A program made the position numbers and the translations under genes. Below, piece by piece: positions 1-8,681 of a DNA stretch of 45,542 bases (positions are counted from its first letter, which is position 1; each line of letters starts with the position of its first letter). The notes beneath the pieces are model-generated. The model saw only the letters and a program-made list of their open reading frames with translations. It was not told where the DNA came from and made no database searches. The DNA comes from an uncultured Lachnospiraceae bacterium (GTDB lineage: Bacteria; Bacillota; Clostridia; Lachnospirales; Lachnospiraceae): NCBI GenBank assembly GCA_934320895.1, contig CAKRFY010000022.1, positions 1-45,542 of the forward strand. The letters run 5' to 3'.

Positions 1-80
1 TTAACGCCTGTGGAGATAGTAGGTTGCGAGGTCGATGAAGCAGGAAGCCCATTGGCTTTAGACAATGGGTAGTTCACTGT
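1..80 (+). mobile_element. Right end of an IS200/IS605-family element (TnpB guide-RNA 3' region)
   Basis: The stretch contains the phrase CTGTGGAGATAGTAGGTTGC followed by a hairpin (CCCATTG at 48-54 with CAATGGG at 63-69) and then TAGTTCAC. I recognise this arrangement from the right ends of IS200/IS605 elements in Clostridia, where the end of the element also encodes the scaffold of the TnpB omega (re)RNA. The element would end near position 77. Its tnpB gene, if present, lies upstream of the window. The identification rests on pattern memory, not on a search. Confidence 0.6.
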
Positions 81-107
81 GACAATAAAAAGAAATGAGA
101 TGATAAT

Positions 108-2219
108 ATGAAGATCATGTTTGCGTATACAATGCGTGGATATAAAAAATGTAATTTTGCAAAGGATATAATCACTGGAATAATCATTATGGCTGTGTCT
201 ATCCCCATTTCAATGGGGTATGCACAGATAGCAGGTTTGCCGGCTGTGTATGGATTGTATGGTTCGGTATTTCCTATTATCGTATTTGCGCTATTGTCTA
301 CATCACCACAGTTTGTATTTGGTGTTGATGCTGCACCAGCCGCACTAGTTGGCTCTGCGCTTATCAGTTTTGGTATAGAAAGTGGTTCTAAAGAAGCAAT
401 AGCAGTTGTTCCGCTTATTACATTTTTGGTGGCAATGTGGCTGTTTGCATTTTATATGATGAAGGCAGGAAAACTTGTAAATTATATCTCAGCGCCTGTT
501 ATGGGTGGATTTATCACGGGAATATGTACAACTATCATACTGATGCAGCTTCCAAAGTTGTTTGGAGGAAGCCCTGGGACAGGGGAATTACCTGAACTTG
601 CAAAACATATTATGGAGACAATACATTCTATTAACATTCCATCTCTTGCGCTAGGGGTTGCATCACTTGTGATCCTTAGTGTATTTAAAAAGATTATGCC
701 TAAGTTTCCGATGGCAGTTATACTTATGGCAGCAGGAGCACTTATGACATACTTTTTGCCCGTCAGAGAATGGGGGATAAAGACGCTTGACAAAGTAGGA
801 ACAGGTCTTCCAAAGTGGTCTATACCTGATTTTACAGCTGTTCCTTTAGGAGAAGTTATTACTATAAGTTTATCTGTAGCGGTTGTTATTATGGCAGAAA
901 CACTACTTGCTGAAAATAATTTTGCACAGAAAAACGGATACAGACTTAATGATAATCAGGAGATACTTGCGTTTTCAATCGGGAATCTTATAGCTTCATT
1001 TACAGGATGCTGTCCTATAAATGGATCTGTATCGAGAACTGCAATGGGAGAGCAGTATCAGGGAAAAACACAGTTGATGGGCATAACGGCAGGTGTTTCA
1101 ATGATGTTACTGTTGTTATTTGGAACGGGATTTATAGGATACCTTCCGGTGCCGGTTCTTACAGCGATTGTTATCTCTGCCTTATCTGGAGCAACGGAAT
1201 TTGAACTTGCTGTACGTTTATGGAAAGTGAGCAGAACAGAATGTCTTATTTTTATAGGGGCATTTATGGGTGTGCTTTTGCTTGGAACAATAAATGGCGT
1301 TTTGATCGGAATAATCCTTTCTTTCTCAGAAATGATAATACGTACATCAAAGCCTGCAAGGTGTTTCCTTGGAATACAGCCCGGCCACAGGCATTTTCGT
1401 GATCTTAATGAAGGCAGGCAGATACATGCAATAGAGGGTGTTGTTATTTACCGGTTTAGCAGTAATCTTTTCTTTGCCAATGTACAGGTGCTGCAAAGAG
1501 ACATTGAAGATAGTATAAAAGAGGATACAAAGGCAGTTATTATTGATGCCAGTGCAATAGGAAGTATTGATATAACGGCAGCAGACAGGCTCGCAATGCT
1601 TTACAGTTCATTAAAAGAAAAAGGAATTAAATTTTACATAACAGAGCATATTGCCGAACTTAATGAACAGATGAGAAAACTTGGAATTGGTTATTTTGTT
1701 GAGGAGGGATGTGCAAGAAGAACAATTCATATAGCGTTAAAAGATATGGGGATAAACAGACCATATCCATTGGAAGGTGGAGTTGGCAACGAAGAGATAA
1801 GTGGTTCAAAGAAACGTGCGGATAACCGTGTACAGGAATTTGTGTGGGCATTTGGAAATCATGCAGAAGAGGAGATTGAGAAACAGATAGTAAGACAGAT
1901 AGAACAGCTTAAAGAAAACGGAGATGTTGAAAAGCTTCTTCATGGTCGCTGGGCGCATATGGAGGAACTTGATCAGGATGAGTGGATCGAACATCTTGAG
2001 GAACATATGAAGGAAATTGTAAATATATCCGGTAAAGATGAAAAGACGCTTGCTGCAAATTTTGAAGCGCATAGAAAACAGATACATGAGCGTATTGCCA
2101 AAGAACATCCTGAACTGGCACAGCGTTTTATTGAGAGAAGACATATTCTTGATAAGCATCTTAAGGAACGCCGTCCGGAAGTATATGAGCTTATTGAAAA
2201 GCTTCGTGTGGATAAATAA
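108..2219 (+). CDS. SulP-family anion (sulfate-type) transporter with STAS domain
   Basis: A 703-residue inner-membrane transporter of the SLC26/SulP family. Residues 1 to about 400 form a polytopic membrane domain with the family's early signature (SIPISMGYAQIAGLPAVYGL). Residues about 440-555 form a cytoplasmic STAS domain containing the strand KAVIIDASAIGSID. The substrate cannot be read from sequence; sulfate, other inorganic anions or bicarbonate are all known in the family. After the STAS domain there is an unusual charged, helical tail of about 130 residues (about 575-703), rich in E, K, R and H. The start at 108 follows a weak AGAAATGAGA ribosome site. The IS-like right end finishes about 30 bases upstream, so the native promoter may have been displaced. 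No cysteine or sulfate assimilation gene is adjacent. Confidence 0.85.
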   Translation: MKIMFAYTMRGYKKCNFAKDIITGIIIMAVSIPISMGYAQIAGLPAVYGLYGSVFPIIVFALLSTSPQFVFGVDAAPAALVGSALISFGIESGSKEAIAVVPLITFLVAMWLFAFYMMKAGKLVNYISAPVMGGFITGICTTIILMQLPKLFGGSPGTGELPELAKHIMETIHSINIPSLALGVASLVILSVFKKIMPKFPMAVILMAAGALMTYFLPVREWGIKTLDKVGTGLPKWSIPDFTAVPLGEVITISLSVAVVIMAETLLAENNFAQKNGYRLNDNQEILAFSIGNLIASFTGCCPINGSVSRTAMGEQYQGKTQLMGITAGVSMMLLLLFGTGFIGYLPVPVLTAIVISALSGATEFELAVRLWKVSRTECLIFIGAFMGVLLLGTINGVLIGIILSFSEMIIRTSKPARCFLGIQPGHRHFRDLNEGRQIHAIEGVVIYRFSSNLFFANVQVLQRDIEDSIKEDTKAVIIDASAIGSIDITAADRLAMLYSSLKEKGIKFYITEHIAELNEQMRKLGIGYFVEEGCARRTIHIALKDMGINRPYPLEGGVGNEEISGSKKRADNRVQEFVWAFGNHAEEEIEKQIVRQIEQLKENGDVEKLLHGRWAHMEELDQDEWIEHLEEHMKEIVNISGKDEKTLAANFEAHRKQIHERIAKEHPELAQRFIERRHILDKHLKERRPEVYELIEKLRVDK

Positions 2220-2245
2220 TAAAAAGGCAGATGAGAAAATATGAT

Positions 2246-2312
2246 TACCATTCACGCCATATATGTACCATTCGCGCAGTTATGAAAAATAGTGCGAAAC
2301 GGATGATATAAT
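2246..2312 (+). promoter_or_regulatory. Tandem direct repeat next to a weak promoter (candidate activator site)
   Basis: TACCATTCACGC at 2246-2257 is repeated as TACCATTCGCGC at 2266-2277, starts exactly 20 bp apart (11 of 12 bases identical). A consensus -10 (TATAAT, 2307-2312) follows, but the -35 position about 17 bp upstream (GAAAAA) is poor. Direct repeats of about 9 bp, roughly two helical turns apart and abutting a bad -35, are the pattern used by LytTR-type activators such as AgrA, ComE and BlpR. No LytTR gene is in the window. Confidence 0.45.
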
Positions 2313-2349
2313 GTCTGAAAAGACAATATGAAAGGGAGGTAATCGGCCT

Positions 2350-3366
2350 ATGAAAAAAACAATAAGAGAAAAAATGCTTGCAGTATTTATGGCAGCTATG
2401 CTTGCAGTTACAGCGGTATTTGCAGGTGGAGCGTCAAAGGCAAAAGCAGCGGGAATAGAAGAGATTTTTGAATCAGGAGTTGTTACATCAACACCGGGTG
2501 AAGAATCCACAGCCGAGTTCGATGTTACGGCAGCAAATGCAAGCGTGCTTGTGCGTATATTTTTACAGGAAGCAACAGATGTCCAGATAGCTCTTTATAA
2601 TGCTGATGGAAGCCAGTATGAAGAACCTGTTACTATTGCAGAAGCTGACTGGATATGGATATCAGAGGATAACGGATATTATCGTGAGCTTGCTATTGAT
2701 GTACCACAAGGAACATATGCTCTTGGTCTGACAACTGCAAAGAGTGTTGGTTTTCAGATAAAAATGTATCAGACAGTACTTGATGAAGATGTTGCCATCA
2801 GTGAGACATACACGATCGTAACGGCAGGCTTTTCACATCAGCTTTCAGTTACGGGTGCAACGGTAAGTTCATGGAAATCTGGTGATACCAGCATTGCGAA
2901 AGTTGATAAAAATGGTAAAGTTACAGGAGTTAAAGCAGGAGAGACAACAGTTACTGCTACAACTGAAAATGGTACGGAGCTTACATGTACTGTAAGTGTA
3001 TATGCAAATCAGTATTCTGCTGCTAAGTTGGAAGTAAGTGATATTACATCTGGAAAGGCTGGATTTGGCGTATATAATATGAAATATGACAAATCGGGAA
3101 ATCTTGTGTTAAAAGCTCTGCTTCTTAACAACACCAAATATCGTGTAACTCAGTTGAAAAATATCAATATTACAGTTAAAGATGCAGATGGAAAACTTAT
3201 AGGTACATACAAGAATTCAAAAGTTAAGGTTAATGTTAAGGCAGGGGCAACTAAGAGTTTCACATTTGTCATTAAAAAGGCTTCACTTAAGAATAAAAAA
3301 GCAAATCTGTTTAAGATTACACCAGATAAAATTAAATGTAAGCTGACAAGTGTTGGAAAAAAATAA
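2350..3366 (+). CDS. Secreted protein with a bacterial Ig-like (Big_2) domain
   Basis: A 338-residue exported protein of unknown function. The N-terminus is a clear Sec signal peptide (KK-rich start, hydrophobic core to about residue 25, likely cleavage near KAKAAG at about 34). Residues about 40-145 look like a beta-rich binding module. Residues about 150-218 match a Big_2 Ig-like domain (SGDTSIAKVDKNGKVTGVKA, ending TCTVSV). The C-terminal about 115 residues are lysine-rich and beta-stranded. There is no LPXTG motif or membrane anchor, so it is either released or held by charge. The start is fixed by a strong AAAGGGAGGT ribosome site. A strong terminator follows at 3420, so it is monocistronic. 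It sits behind the tandem repeat at 2246-2277, which suggests regulated expression. Confidence 0.8.
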   Translation: MKKTIREKMLAVFMAAMLAVTAVFAGGASKAKAAGIEEIFESGVVTSTPGEESTAEFDVTAANASVLVRIFLQEATDVQIALYNADGSQYEEPVTIAEADWIWISEDNGYYRELAIDVPQGTYALGLTTAKSVGFQIKMYQTVLDEDVAISETYTIVTAGFSHQLSVTGATVSSWKSGDTSIAKVDKNGKVTGVKAGETTVTATTENGTELTCTVSVYANQYSAAKLEVSDITSGKAGFGVYNMKYDKSGNLVLKALLLNNTKYRVTQLKNINITVKDADGKLIGTYKNSKVKVNVKAGATKSFTFVIKKASLKNKKANLFKITPDKIKCKLTSVGKK

Positions 3367-3419
3367 CAGATTTCAATAATATTATGTTAGTTCAGCCATA
3401 CAATAACTGACATATTCAT

Positions 3420-3459
3420 GGCACAAAATAAGAACAGGATTCTTATTTTGTGCCTTTTT
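3420..3459 (+). terminator. Strong intrinsic terminator
   Basis: A perfect 15-bp stem (3420-3434 with 3440-3454), a 5-nt loop CAGGA and a TTTTT tract at 3455-3459. It ends the Ig-like protein transcript. Confidence 0.92.
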
Positions 3460-3511
3460 GCTGTTAAATAAATGTTCTTTGAAAATTTTAAGTATGATTT
3501 AAGGAAAAATA

Positions 3512-3540
3512 TTGAATAAATGTAAATTATGGCGTAAAAT
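3512..3540 (+). promoter_or_regulatory. Promoter of the pncB-pncA operon
   Basis: TTGAAT at 3512-3517 and TAAAAT at 3535-3540 with an exact 17-bp spacer. The expected transcription start, about 3547, coincides with the first base of the leader stem described next. Confidence 0.65.
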
Positions 3541-3546
3541 AAACAA

Positions 3547-3707
3547 GTACCCTGTTCAAAACGAGTGCGGCATGAAAGTGTCGTATAGCCGGCATCTCTG
3601 TTTTATTTACATTTAGACCAGTGCAGGAGGAATGCACGGCTGCAGGGTATTTTTTTTGTACAGATAAACAAGTATTGTGCCGAAAGTGCACAGAAATGAG
3701 GTTTAAA
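3547..3707 (+). promoter_or_regulatory. Structured 5' leader of pncB (candidate riboswitch or attenuator)
   Basis: GTACCCTG (3547-3554) pairs with CAGGGTAT (3643-3650), closing about 90 nt, and a run of eight T follows immediately, so the closed form should act as a terminator. Inside are a bulged stem (TGCGGC 3566-3571 with GCCGGCA about 3588-3594) and a hairpin GTGCA 3621-3625 / TGCAC 3633-3637. Downstream, TGTGC/GCACA forms a hairpin touching the ribosome site. GTGCA near 3686 could pair instead with TGCAC at 3633, which gives a plausible alternative fold. The 11-mer ATAAACAAGTA occurs at 3539 and again at 3664. I do not recognise a known riboswitch class. Confidence 0.5.
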
Positions 3708-4913
3708 ATGAAATTACATCCAATAATAACATCACTTCTTGAGCAGGATATGTATAAATTTTCGATGGGGCAGGCAATTTATCATCAGTTTTCTGATTAT
3801 AAGACAACATGGACGTTTAAGTGTAGAAATAGGGATGTCTATTTTACTGAGGAGATGGTTGAGGAGATAAGAGAGCAGATCAAAAATTTCTGCAAACTTA
3901 GATTTACGGAGGAGGAACTTACTTATCTTGATAATATCAAATGGATAAAAGGATCATATGTAGATTTCCTCAGATTATGGCAGCCAAGATATGAAGATTT
4001 TGACATTACTATGTCTGGCGAGAGCGGGCTTTCAATTGAAACGGCTGGGACATGGCTTAATACATCTATGTATGAGATACCGACACTTGCGATTGTAAAC
4101 GAAGTGTATTTCAGAATGGCATACGATTATGACAGGCTTTTTGAAAGTTTCAAAAAGAGACTGATTGAAAAAAGAAATATGATCGGGAGTGGAGAATACA
4201 GACTTGGAAATTATTCTGAATTTGGGCTTCGCAGAAGACTTTCGGCAGAAGCTCAGGAATATGCCATTGAAGAATTAAACAGTGTAAGATCAGAAGATTC
4301 AATATTTGTAGGAACATCAAATGTGTATCTTGCAAAGAAACATAAGCTTACACCTGTCGGAACTATGGCTCATGAGTGGATAATGTGTTCTGGACAGGGA
4401 AATAAAAAGCACAATCCTGCATATTCAAATTGGTATGCACTTGATGCATGGGTAAAGGAGTATGGTGTTTTAAATGGAACAGCACTTACGGATACCATTA
4501 CAACAGACTGCTTTTTGAGAGATTTTCAGTTAACATATGCTACACTTTTCAGTGGGGTGCGTCATGATAGTGGAGATCCGATAGAGTGGGGTGAGAAGAT
4601 GATATCACATTATAAAAATCTTGGTGTTGACCCGAGAATGAAAACACTTTTATTTAGTGACAGCCTTGATTTTGAACGTGCAGATAGGATAAGAAAACAC
4701 TTTGAAGGTAAAATTAAGATTGCGTTTGGAATTGGAACATATATTTCAAATGACACAGATGTGGATGCACTTAACATTGTTATGAAAGTGACAAAATGTA
4801 ATGCAACAGATGTGGCAAAAATCTCTGATACACATGGGAAAGAGATGTGCCAGAATCCTGAGTATGTCGATTATCTGCAAAGATGTATTGATTGGCGTAT
4901 GAAAAATGAATAA
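3708..4913 (+). CDS. pncB: Nicotinate phosphoribosyltransferase
   Basis: A 401-residue cytoplasmic enzyme that joins nicotinate to PRPP, normally with ATP hydrolysis, giving nicotinate mononucleotide in the Preiss-Handler NAD salvage route. The N-terminus (LLEQDMYKFSMGQAIYHQ) and the HDSGDPIEWGEK segment near residues 285-295 are characteristic, as is the later FSDSLDFERA. Length is normal for the family. I chose ATG 3708: the upstream in-frame ATG at 3696 lies inside the ribosome site (CAGAAATGAGG), and a GTG at 3621 would run through the leader structure. The next gene, 40 bp downstream, makes its substrate, so the two form an operon. Confidence 0.93.
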   Translation: MKLHPIITSLLEQDMYKFSMGQAIYHQFSDYKTTWTFKCRNRDVYFTEEMVEEIREQIKNFCKLRFTEEELTYLDNIKWIKGSYVDFLRLWQPRYEDFDITMSGESGLSIETAGTWLNTSMYEIPTLAIVNEVYFRMAYDYDRLFESFKKRLIEKRNMIGSGEYRLGNYSEFGLRRRLSAEAQEYAIEELNSVRSEDSIFVGTSNVYLAKKHKLTPVGTMAHEWIMCSGQGNKKHNPAYSNWYALDAWVKEYGVLNGTALTDTITTDCFLRDFQLTYATLFSGVRHDSGDPIEWGEKMISHYKNLGVDPRMKTLLFSDSLDFERADRIRKHFEGKIKIAFGIGTYISNDTDVDALNIVMKVTKCNATDVAKISDTHGKEMCQNPEYVDYLQRCIDWRMKNE

Positions 4914-4953
4914 ATAGGGGATTAGTGTAAAGTGTGCAGAAATGAGGATTCTT

Positions 4954-5502
4954 ATGAAAAAAACAAAAATACTTATTATTGTAGATATGCAGAACGATTT
5001 CCTTACGGGACCGCTTGGAAATAAAGAGTGTCAGGAAACCATTCCAAAAGTCTGTAATGTGGTATATGACGGTGATTATGATTTTGTAATATTTACAAAA
5101 GATACACATCAGAATGACTATATGTCAACGCAGGAAGGAAAAAAACTACCTGTCTGTCATTGTATAGAAGGAACAGAGGGCTGGGATGTGTGCGATGAGA
5201 TCGCAGATACCGTAAATAGAAAGTTTATTAAAAATAAACAGAAAGAGTTCTGTAAAAATGCATTTGGAAGTGCAATGTTAGGTGAATACCTTAGAGAGAC
5301 ATATGGTGATGGAAAAGAGGTTCAGTTGTACTTTGTTGGAGTTTGTACTGGGATATGTGTTATAAACAATGTATCGATAGCAAAAGCATTTTGCCCTGAG
5401 GCGGAGATATTTGTTATTGAAGATGCATGTGCCTGTGTTACGCCGCAGTCACACAAAACGGCAATAGAAGCAATGAAAACATTTCAGATAAATATTATAT
5501 AA
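4954..5502 (+). CDS. pncA: Nicotinamidase / isochorismatase-family cysteine hydrolase
   Basis: A 182-residue hydrolase of the isochorismatase fold, probably nicotinamidase (nicotinamide to nicotinate plus ammonia). The expected catalytic triad is visible: Asp11 in IIVDMQNDF, Lys101 in FCKNAFGS and Cys135 in CTGICVINN. His residues in KDTHQNDY and LPVCHC fit the metal site. The genetic link to pncB supports nicotinamidase over other amidase activities. ATG 4954 is preferred because the in-frame ATG at 4942 lies within the ribosome site GCAGAAATGAGG, 12 nt upstream. No clear terminator is seen before the copper operon. Confidence 0.85.
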   Translation: MKKTKILIIVDMQNDFLTGPLGNKECQETIPKVCNVVYDGDYDFVIFTKDTHQNDYMSTQEGKKLPVCHCIEGTEGWDVCDEIADTVNRKFIKNKQKEFCKNAFGSAMLGEYLRETYGDGKEVQLYFVGVCTGICVINNVSIAKAFCPEAEIFVIEDACACVTPQSHKTAIEAMKTFQINII

Positions 5503-5535
5503 AACGGTAATGATAAAAAGTATCAATAGAAACAC

Positions 5536-5564
5536 TTGACAAATACCCCCACAGGGTATATATT
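5536..5564 (+). promoter_or_regulatory. Promoter of the copper operon
   Basis: TTGACA (5536-5541), an exact 17-bp spacer, and TATATT (5559-5564). The spacer is filled by a CsoR-type box, so repressor binding would block RNA polymerase. Confidence 0.8.
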
Positions 5565-5601
5565 GTGAAAAAACATGATATATACCCTGTGGGGGTATTT
5601 G
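5540..5601. promoter_or_regulatory. Palindromic double CsoR operator
   Basis: Two 17-bp boxes, ATACCCCCACAGGGTAT (5543-5559) and ATACCCTGTGGGGGTAT (5582-5598), are exact inverted copies of each other. The complete inverted repeat is 24 bp per arm (5540-5563 and 5578-5601) with a 14-bp centre. Each box resembles known CsoR copper operators (TACCC/GGGTA with a G/C-rich core). The first overlaps the promoter spacer; the second lies over the initial transcribed region. Confidence 0.8.
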
Positions 5602-5660
5602 AGCGTTACAATAGTTTATAAGCAGAATGATCATCAAGATTTAATGAAGGGAGTTTTTTC

Positions 5661-6011
5661 ATGGAACAAAATTCGGTAAATGGGAATAATACTACCAAAA
5701 CAGCAGAGAGGAGCTGTTGTTGTTGCGGTGATGTAAAAAAAACACAGCGTGCAGAAGCAGATAGAAAAAAGCTTGTCAATCGTCTCAGTCGTATTGAAGG
5801 ACAGATTCGTGGCATAAAAAAAATGCTTGAAAATGATGCGTACTGTAACGATATACTTATTCAATCGGCAGCAGTGAGTGCAGCAGTAAATGCATTTAAT
5901 AGAGAACTTTTGTCAAATCATATTCATTCATGTGTCGTAAGAGACATAAGGGAAGGAAATGATGAAGTTGTTGATGAACTTATGGCAACATTACAAAAGC
6001 TTATGAAATAA
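5661..6011 (+). CDS. csoR: CsoR-family copper-sensing repressor
   Basis: A 116-residue DUF156/CsoR-RcnR helical repressor. The core begins near residue 34 with RKKLVNRLSRIEGQIRGIKK. The Cu(I) ligands expected for CsoR are present as Cys62, His87 and Cys91 (C, H-x3-C). In this family metal binding releases the repressor from DNA. The N-terminal extension of about 33 residues is unusual and carries four consecutive cysteines (19-22, SCCCCGD). The gene follows its own operator and heads csoR-copA-copZ, so negative autoregulation is expected. The ATG follows an AAGGGAG ribosome site. Confidence 0.92.
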   Translation: MEQNSVNGNNTTKTAERSCCCCGDVKKTQRAEADRKKLVNRLSRIEGQIRGIKKMLENDAYCNDILIQSAAVSAAVNAFNRELLSNHIHSCVVRDIREGNDEVVDELMATLQKLMK

Positions 6012-6087
6012 TAGCATGAAAAAGCAGCGTTTTTCAGCTAATGTGAAATTTCATTAGTGTAGAAAAATATAAGAAAGAGAGGAAAAG

Positions 6088-8340
6088 ATGGAACAGTTTA
6101 AGGTTACAGGTATGCACTGTGCAGCGTGCAGTGCGCGAGTGGAGAAAGCAGTTTTAAAGGTGCCCGGAGTCACTTCATGCGCAGTGAGTCTTTTGACAAA
6201 TTCAATGGGCGTTGAGGGTGATGCCGATTCGCAGACTATTATATCAGCTGTTAAACAGGCGGGATATGGTGCTTCTTTAAAAGGCGGAAATGAAAGTGCA
6301 CAGGCAGCAGAGGCTGGACTTGAGGATACTGATACACCTATGTTAAAGAAGCGTCTTATAGCATCACTTGTATTTTTTATTGTTTTAATGTATTTTTCAA
6401 TGGGACATATGATGTGGGGATGGCCGCTCCCTAAATGGTTTGAGGGCAATCACATAGCTATGGGACTTTTGCAGATGATACTTGCGGCAATCATTATGAT
6501 AATAAACCAGCATTTCTTTATAAATGGATTTAAGGGTTTAATAAATCGTTCACCAAATATGGACACACTTGTTGCACTTGGTTCTATGGCATCATTTGTC
6601 TGGAGTGTATATGTATTGTTTGCGATGACTGGGGCGCAGGCTGCAGGAGATGAGAAAGCTGTCATGAAATATATGATGGATTTTTATTTTGAATCTGCAG
6701 CAATGATACTTACACTTATCACTGTTGGAAAAATGCTTGAGGCACGCTCTAAAGGAAAAACTACAGATGCGCTCAAGGGTCTTATGGATCTTGCTCCTAA
6801 AACAGCAGTTATCATAAAAGATGGCGAGGAAAAAACAGTTGCAGTAAAGCGTGTAAAAAAGGGGGATATTTTTGTTGTAAGGCCCGGTGAGAATATACCT
6901 GTTGATGGATGTATCATAGAGGGGAGCAGTGCAGTAAATGAGTCAGCACTTACAGGTGAAAGTATACCTGTTGATAAGGAAGTTGGAGATATGGTATCGG
7001 CTGCAACAATAAATCAGTCAGGTTATATCCGTTGCGAAGCGACAAGAGTTGGTGAAGATACAACATTATCACAGATTATAAAGATGGTCAGCGATGCTGC
7101 TGCTACAAAAGCACCTATTGCAAAAATAGCAGATAAAGTATCAGGTGTATTTGTACCAGTTGTTATTGTACTTGCAATTATTACAACGATTGTCTGGATA
7201 GTTGCCGGAAAAGAAGTTGGTTATGCACTTGCAAGAGGAATTTCGGTTCTTGTTATAAGCTGCCCTTGCGCACTCGGACTTGCAACCCCCGTTGCAATCA
7301 TGGTAGGAAATGGTGTTGGAGCAAAAAATGGTATTTTGTTTAAAACGGCAGTTTCGCTTGAAGAAACTGGTCGTGTGAATATTGTTGCGCTTGATAAAAC
7401 AGGCACTATAACTAAGGGAGAACCAAAAGTAACAGATATACTTCCAATGGCTGGATATAATGAAGATTCATTATTGAAGCTTGCGTATTCGCTTGAAATA
7501 AAAAGTGAGCATCCGCTTGCAAAAGCGGTTGTAAATGAGGCTGAAAGCAGAAACATTAAAGCAGATGATGTGGAGGGATTTAAGATACTTCCGGGAAACG
7601 GACTTACGGCAGATTATAATGGAAGTAAGATTACTGGAGGAAGTTTTAAATTTATAAGTGAAATGACAAGGGTGTCTGATGAACTTGGCAAAAGAGCAGA
7701 AGTGCTTGCAAAGGAAGGGAAAACACCTCTTCTATTTATGCAGGGTGACAACTTATGTGGTATAATCGCAGTTGCAGACACAATAAAGAAAGACAGCCCT
7801 GAGGCAGTTAAAGATTTAAAGGAAATGGGAATAAGAGTTGTTATGCTTACCGGTGATAATGAAAGAACGGCAAAAGCTATCGGGGCACACGCAGGAGTTG
7901 ACGAAGTCATAGCAGGTGTGCTTCCTGATGGAAAAGAAAGTGTAATAAGAGAACTTATGAAGCAGGGTAAAGTAGCAATGGTAGGTGATGGAATAAATGA
8001 TGCTCCGGCACTTACAAGAGCTGATATAGGAATAGCAATCGGGGCAGGGGCAGACATAGCGATGGATGCAGCAGATGTAGTGCTTATGAAGAGTCGATTA
8101 AGTGATGTGCCGGCAGCGATAAGGCTTAGCAGACATACAATAAAAAATATTCATGAAAATCTGTTCTGGGCATTTATATATAATATTATCGGAATACCGC
8201 TTGCAGCAGGTGTATGGATACCGATATTTGGCTGGACGTTAAATCCTATGTTTGGAGCTTTGGCAATGAGTTTATCAAGCTTTTGCGTTGTAACAAATGC
8301 ATTGCGATTAAACTTTGTAAAAATAAAAAAAGATAAATAG
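6088..8340 (+). CDS. copA: Copper-exporting P1B-type ATPase
   Basis: A 750-residue membrane pump that uses ATP to export Cu(I). It has a single N-terminal heavy-metal-associated domain with Cys11 and Cys14 (GMHCAAC), paired membrane helices, and an actuator loop with TGES. The transmembrane metal site is Cys392-Pro-Cys394. The phosphorylation motif DKTGT starts at Asp436, followed by an HP motif (SEHPLA) and the hinge [10 protein letters not shown]. The CPC motif with C-terminal membrane residues of the YN and MxxSS type ([16 protein letters not shown]) indicates the Cu(I) P1B-1 class. The start is fixed by the AGAAAGAGG ribosome site. It lies 76 bp after csoR and 39 bp before the chaperone gene. 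Confidence 0.96.
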   Translation: MEQFKVTGMHCAACSARVEKAVLKVPGVTSCAVSLLTNSMGVEGDADSQTIISAVKQAGYGASLKGGNESAQAAEAGLEDTDTPMLKKRLIASLVFFIVLMYFSMGHMMWGWPLPKWFEGNHIAMGLLQMILAAIIMIINQHFFINGFKGLINRSPNMDTLVALGSMASFVWSVYVLFAMTGAQAAGDEKAVMKYMMDFYFESAAMILTLITVGKMLEARSKGKTTDALKGLMDLAPKTAVIIKDGEEKTVAVKRVKKGDIFVVRPGENIPVDGCIIEGSSAVNESALTGESIPVDKEVGDMVSAATINQSGYIRCEATRVGEDTTLSQIIKMVSDAAATKAPIAKIADKVSGVFVPVVIVLAIITTIVWIVAGKEVGYALARGISVLVISCPCALGLATPVAIMVGNGVGAKNGILFKTAVSLEETGRVNIVALDKTGTITKGEPKVTDILPMAGYNEDSLLKLAYSLEIKSEHPLAKAVVNEAESRNIKADDVEGFKILPGNGLTADYNGSKITGGSFKFISEMTRVSDELGKRAEVLAKEGKTPLLFMQGDNLCGIIAVADTIKKDSPEAVKDLKEMGIRVVMLTGDNERTAKAIGAHAGVDEVIAGVLPDGKESVIRELMKQGKVAMVGDGINDAPALTRADIGIAIGAGADIAMDAADVVLMKSRLSDVPAAIRLSRHTIKNIHENLFWAFIYNIIGIPLAAGVWIPIFGWTLNPMFGALAMSLSSFCVVTNALRLNFVKIKKDK

Positions 8341-8379
8341 GAAGTGCTTTAGCAGGAGCACGGACAGGAGGAAAAAGTT

Positions 8380-8631
8380 ATGATCAAGACAACAGTAGGA
8401 ATTGATGGAATGATGTGTGGAATGTGTGAAAGTCATGTAAATGATGCGATAAGAAAGTCATTTGATGTAAAAAAGGTATCATCATCGCACAGCAAAAAGC
8501 AGACAGAAATAATTTCTGAGGAAGCGATAGACGAAGATAAGCTTCGTGCAGTTATCGATGAGACTGGTTATACAGTATTATCAGTTGATTCAGAACCTTA
8601 TAAGAAAAAAGGCTTTGGACTGTTTAAGTAG
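8380..8631 (+). CDS. CopZ-like copper chaperone (HMA domain)
   Basis: An 83-residue small cytoplasmic heavy-metal-associated domain with metal-binding Cys13 and Cys16 in GMMCGMC. In copper operons such proteins deliver Cu(I) to CopA or CsoR. It diverges from classical CopZ: the middle is serine/lysine-rich (SSSHSKKQ) and the tail ends in YKKKGFGLFK. It has a good GGAGGAAAAA ribosome site and is the last gene of the copper operon. Confidence 0.85.
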   Translation: MIKTTVGIDGMMCGMCESHVNDAIRKSFDVKKVSSSHSKKQTEIISEEAIDEDKLRAVIDETGYTVLSVDSEPYKKKGFGLFK

Positions 8632-8681
8632 AATGGATCTCGCTATCGTGAAATCGTATGATAAAGGTAGTTCATAAAGCA

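Noticed and set aside
1806..2255. Minus-strand ORFs under the SulP tail
   Set aside because: Shadow frames of a clear coding region; low-complexity translations without ribosome sites or family features.
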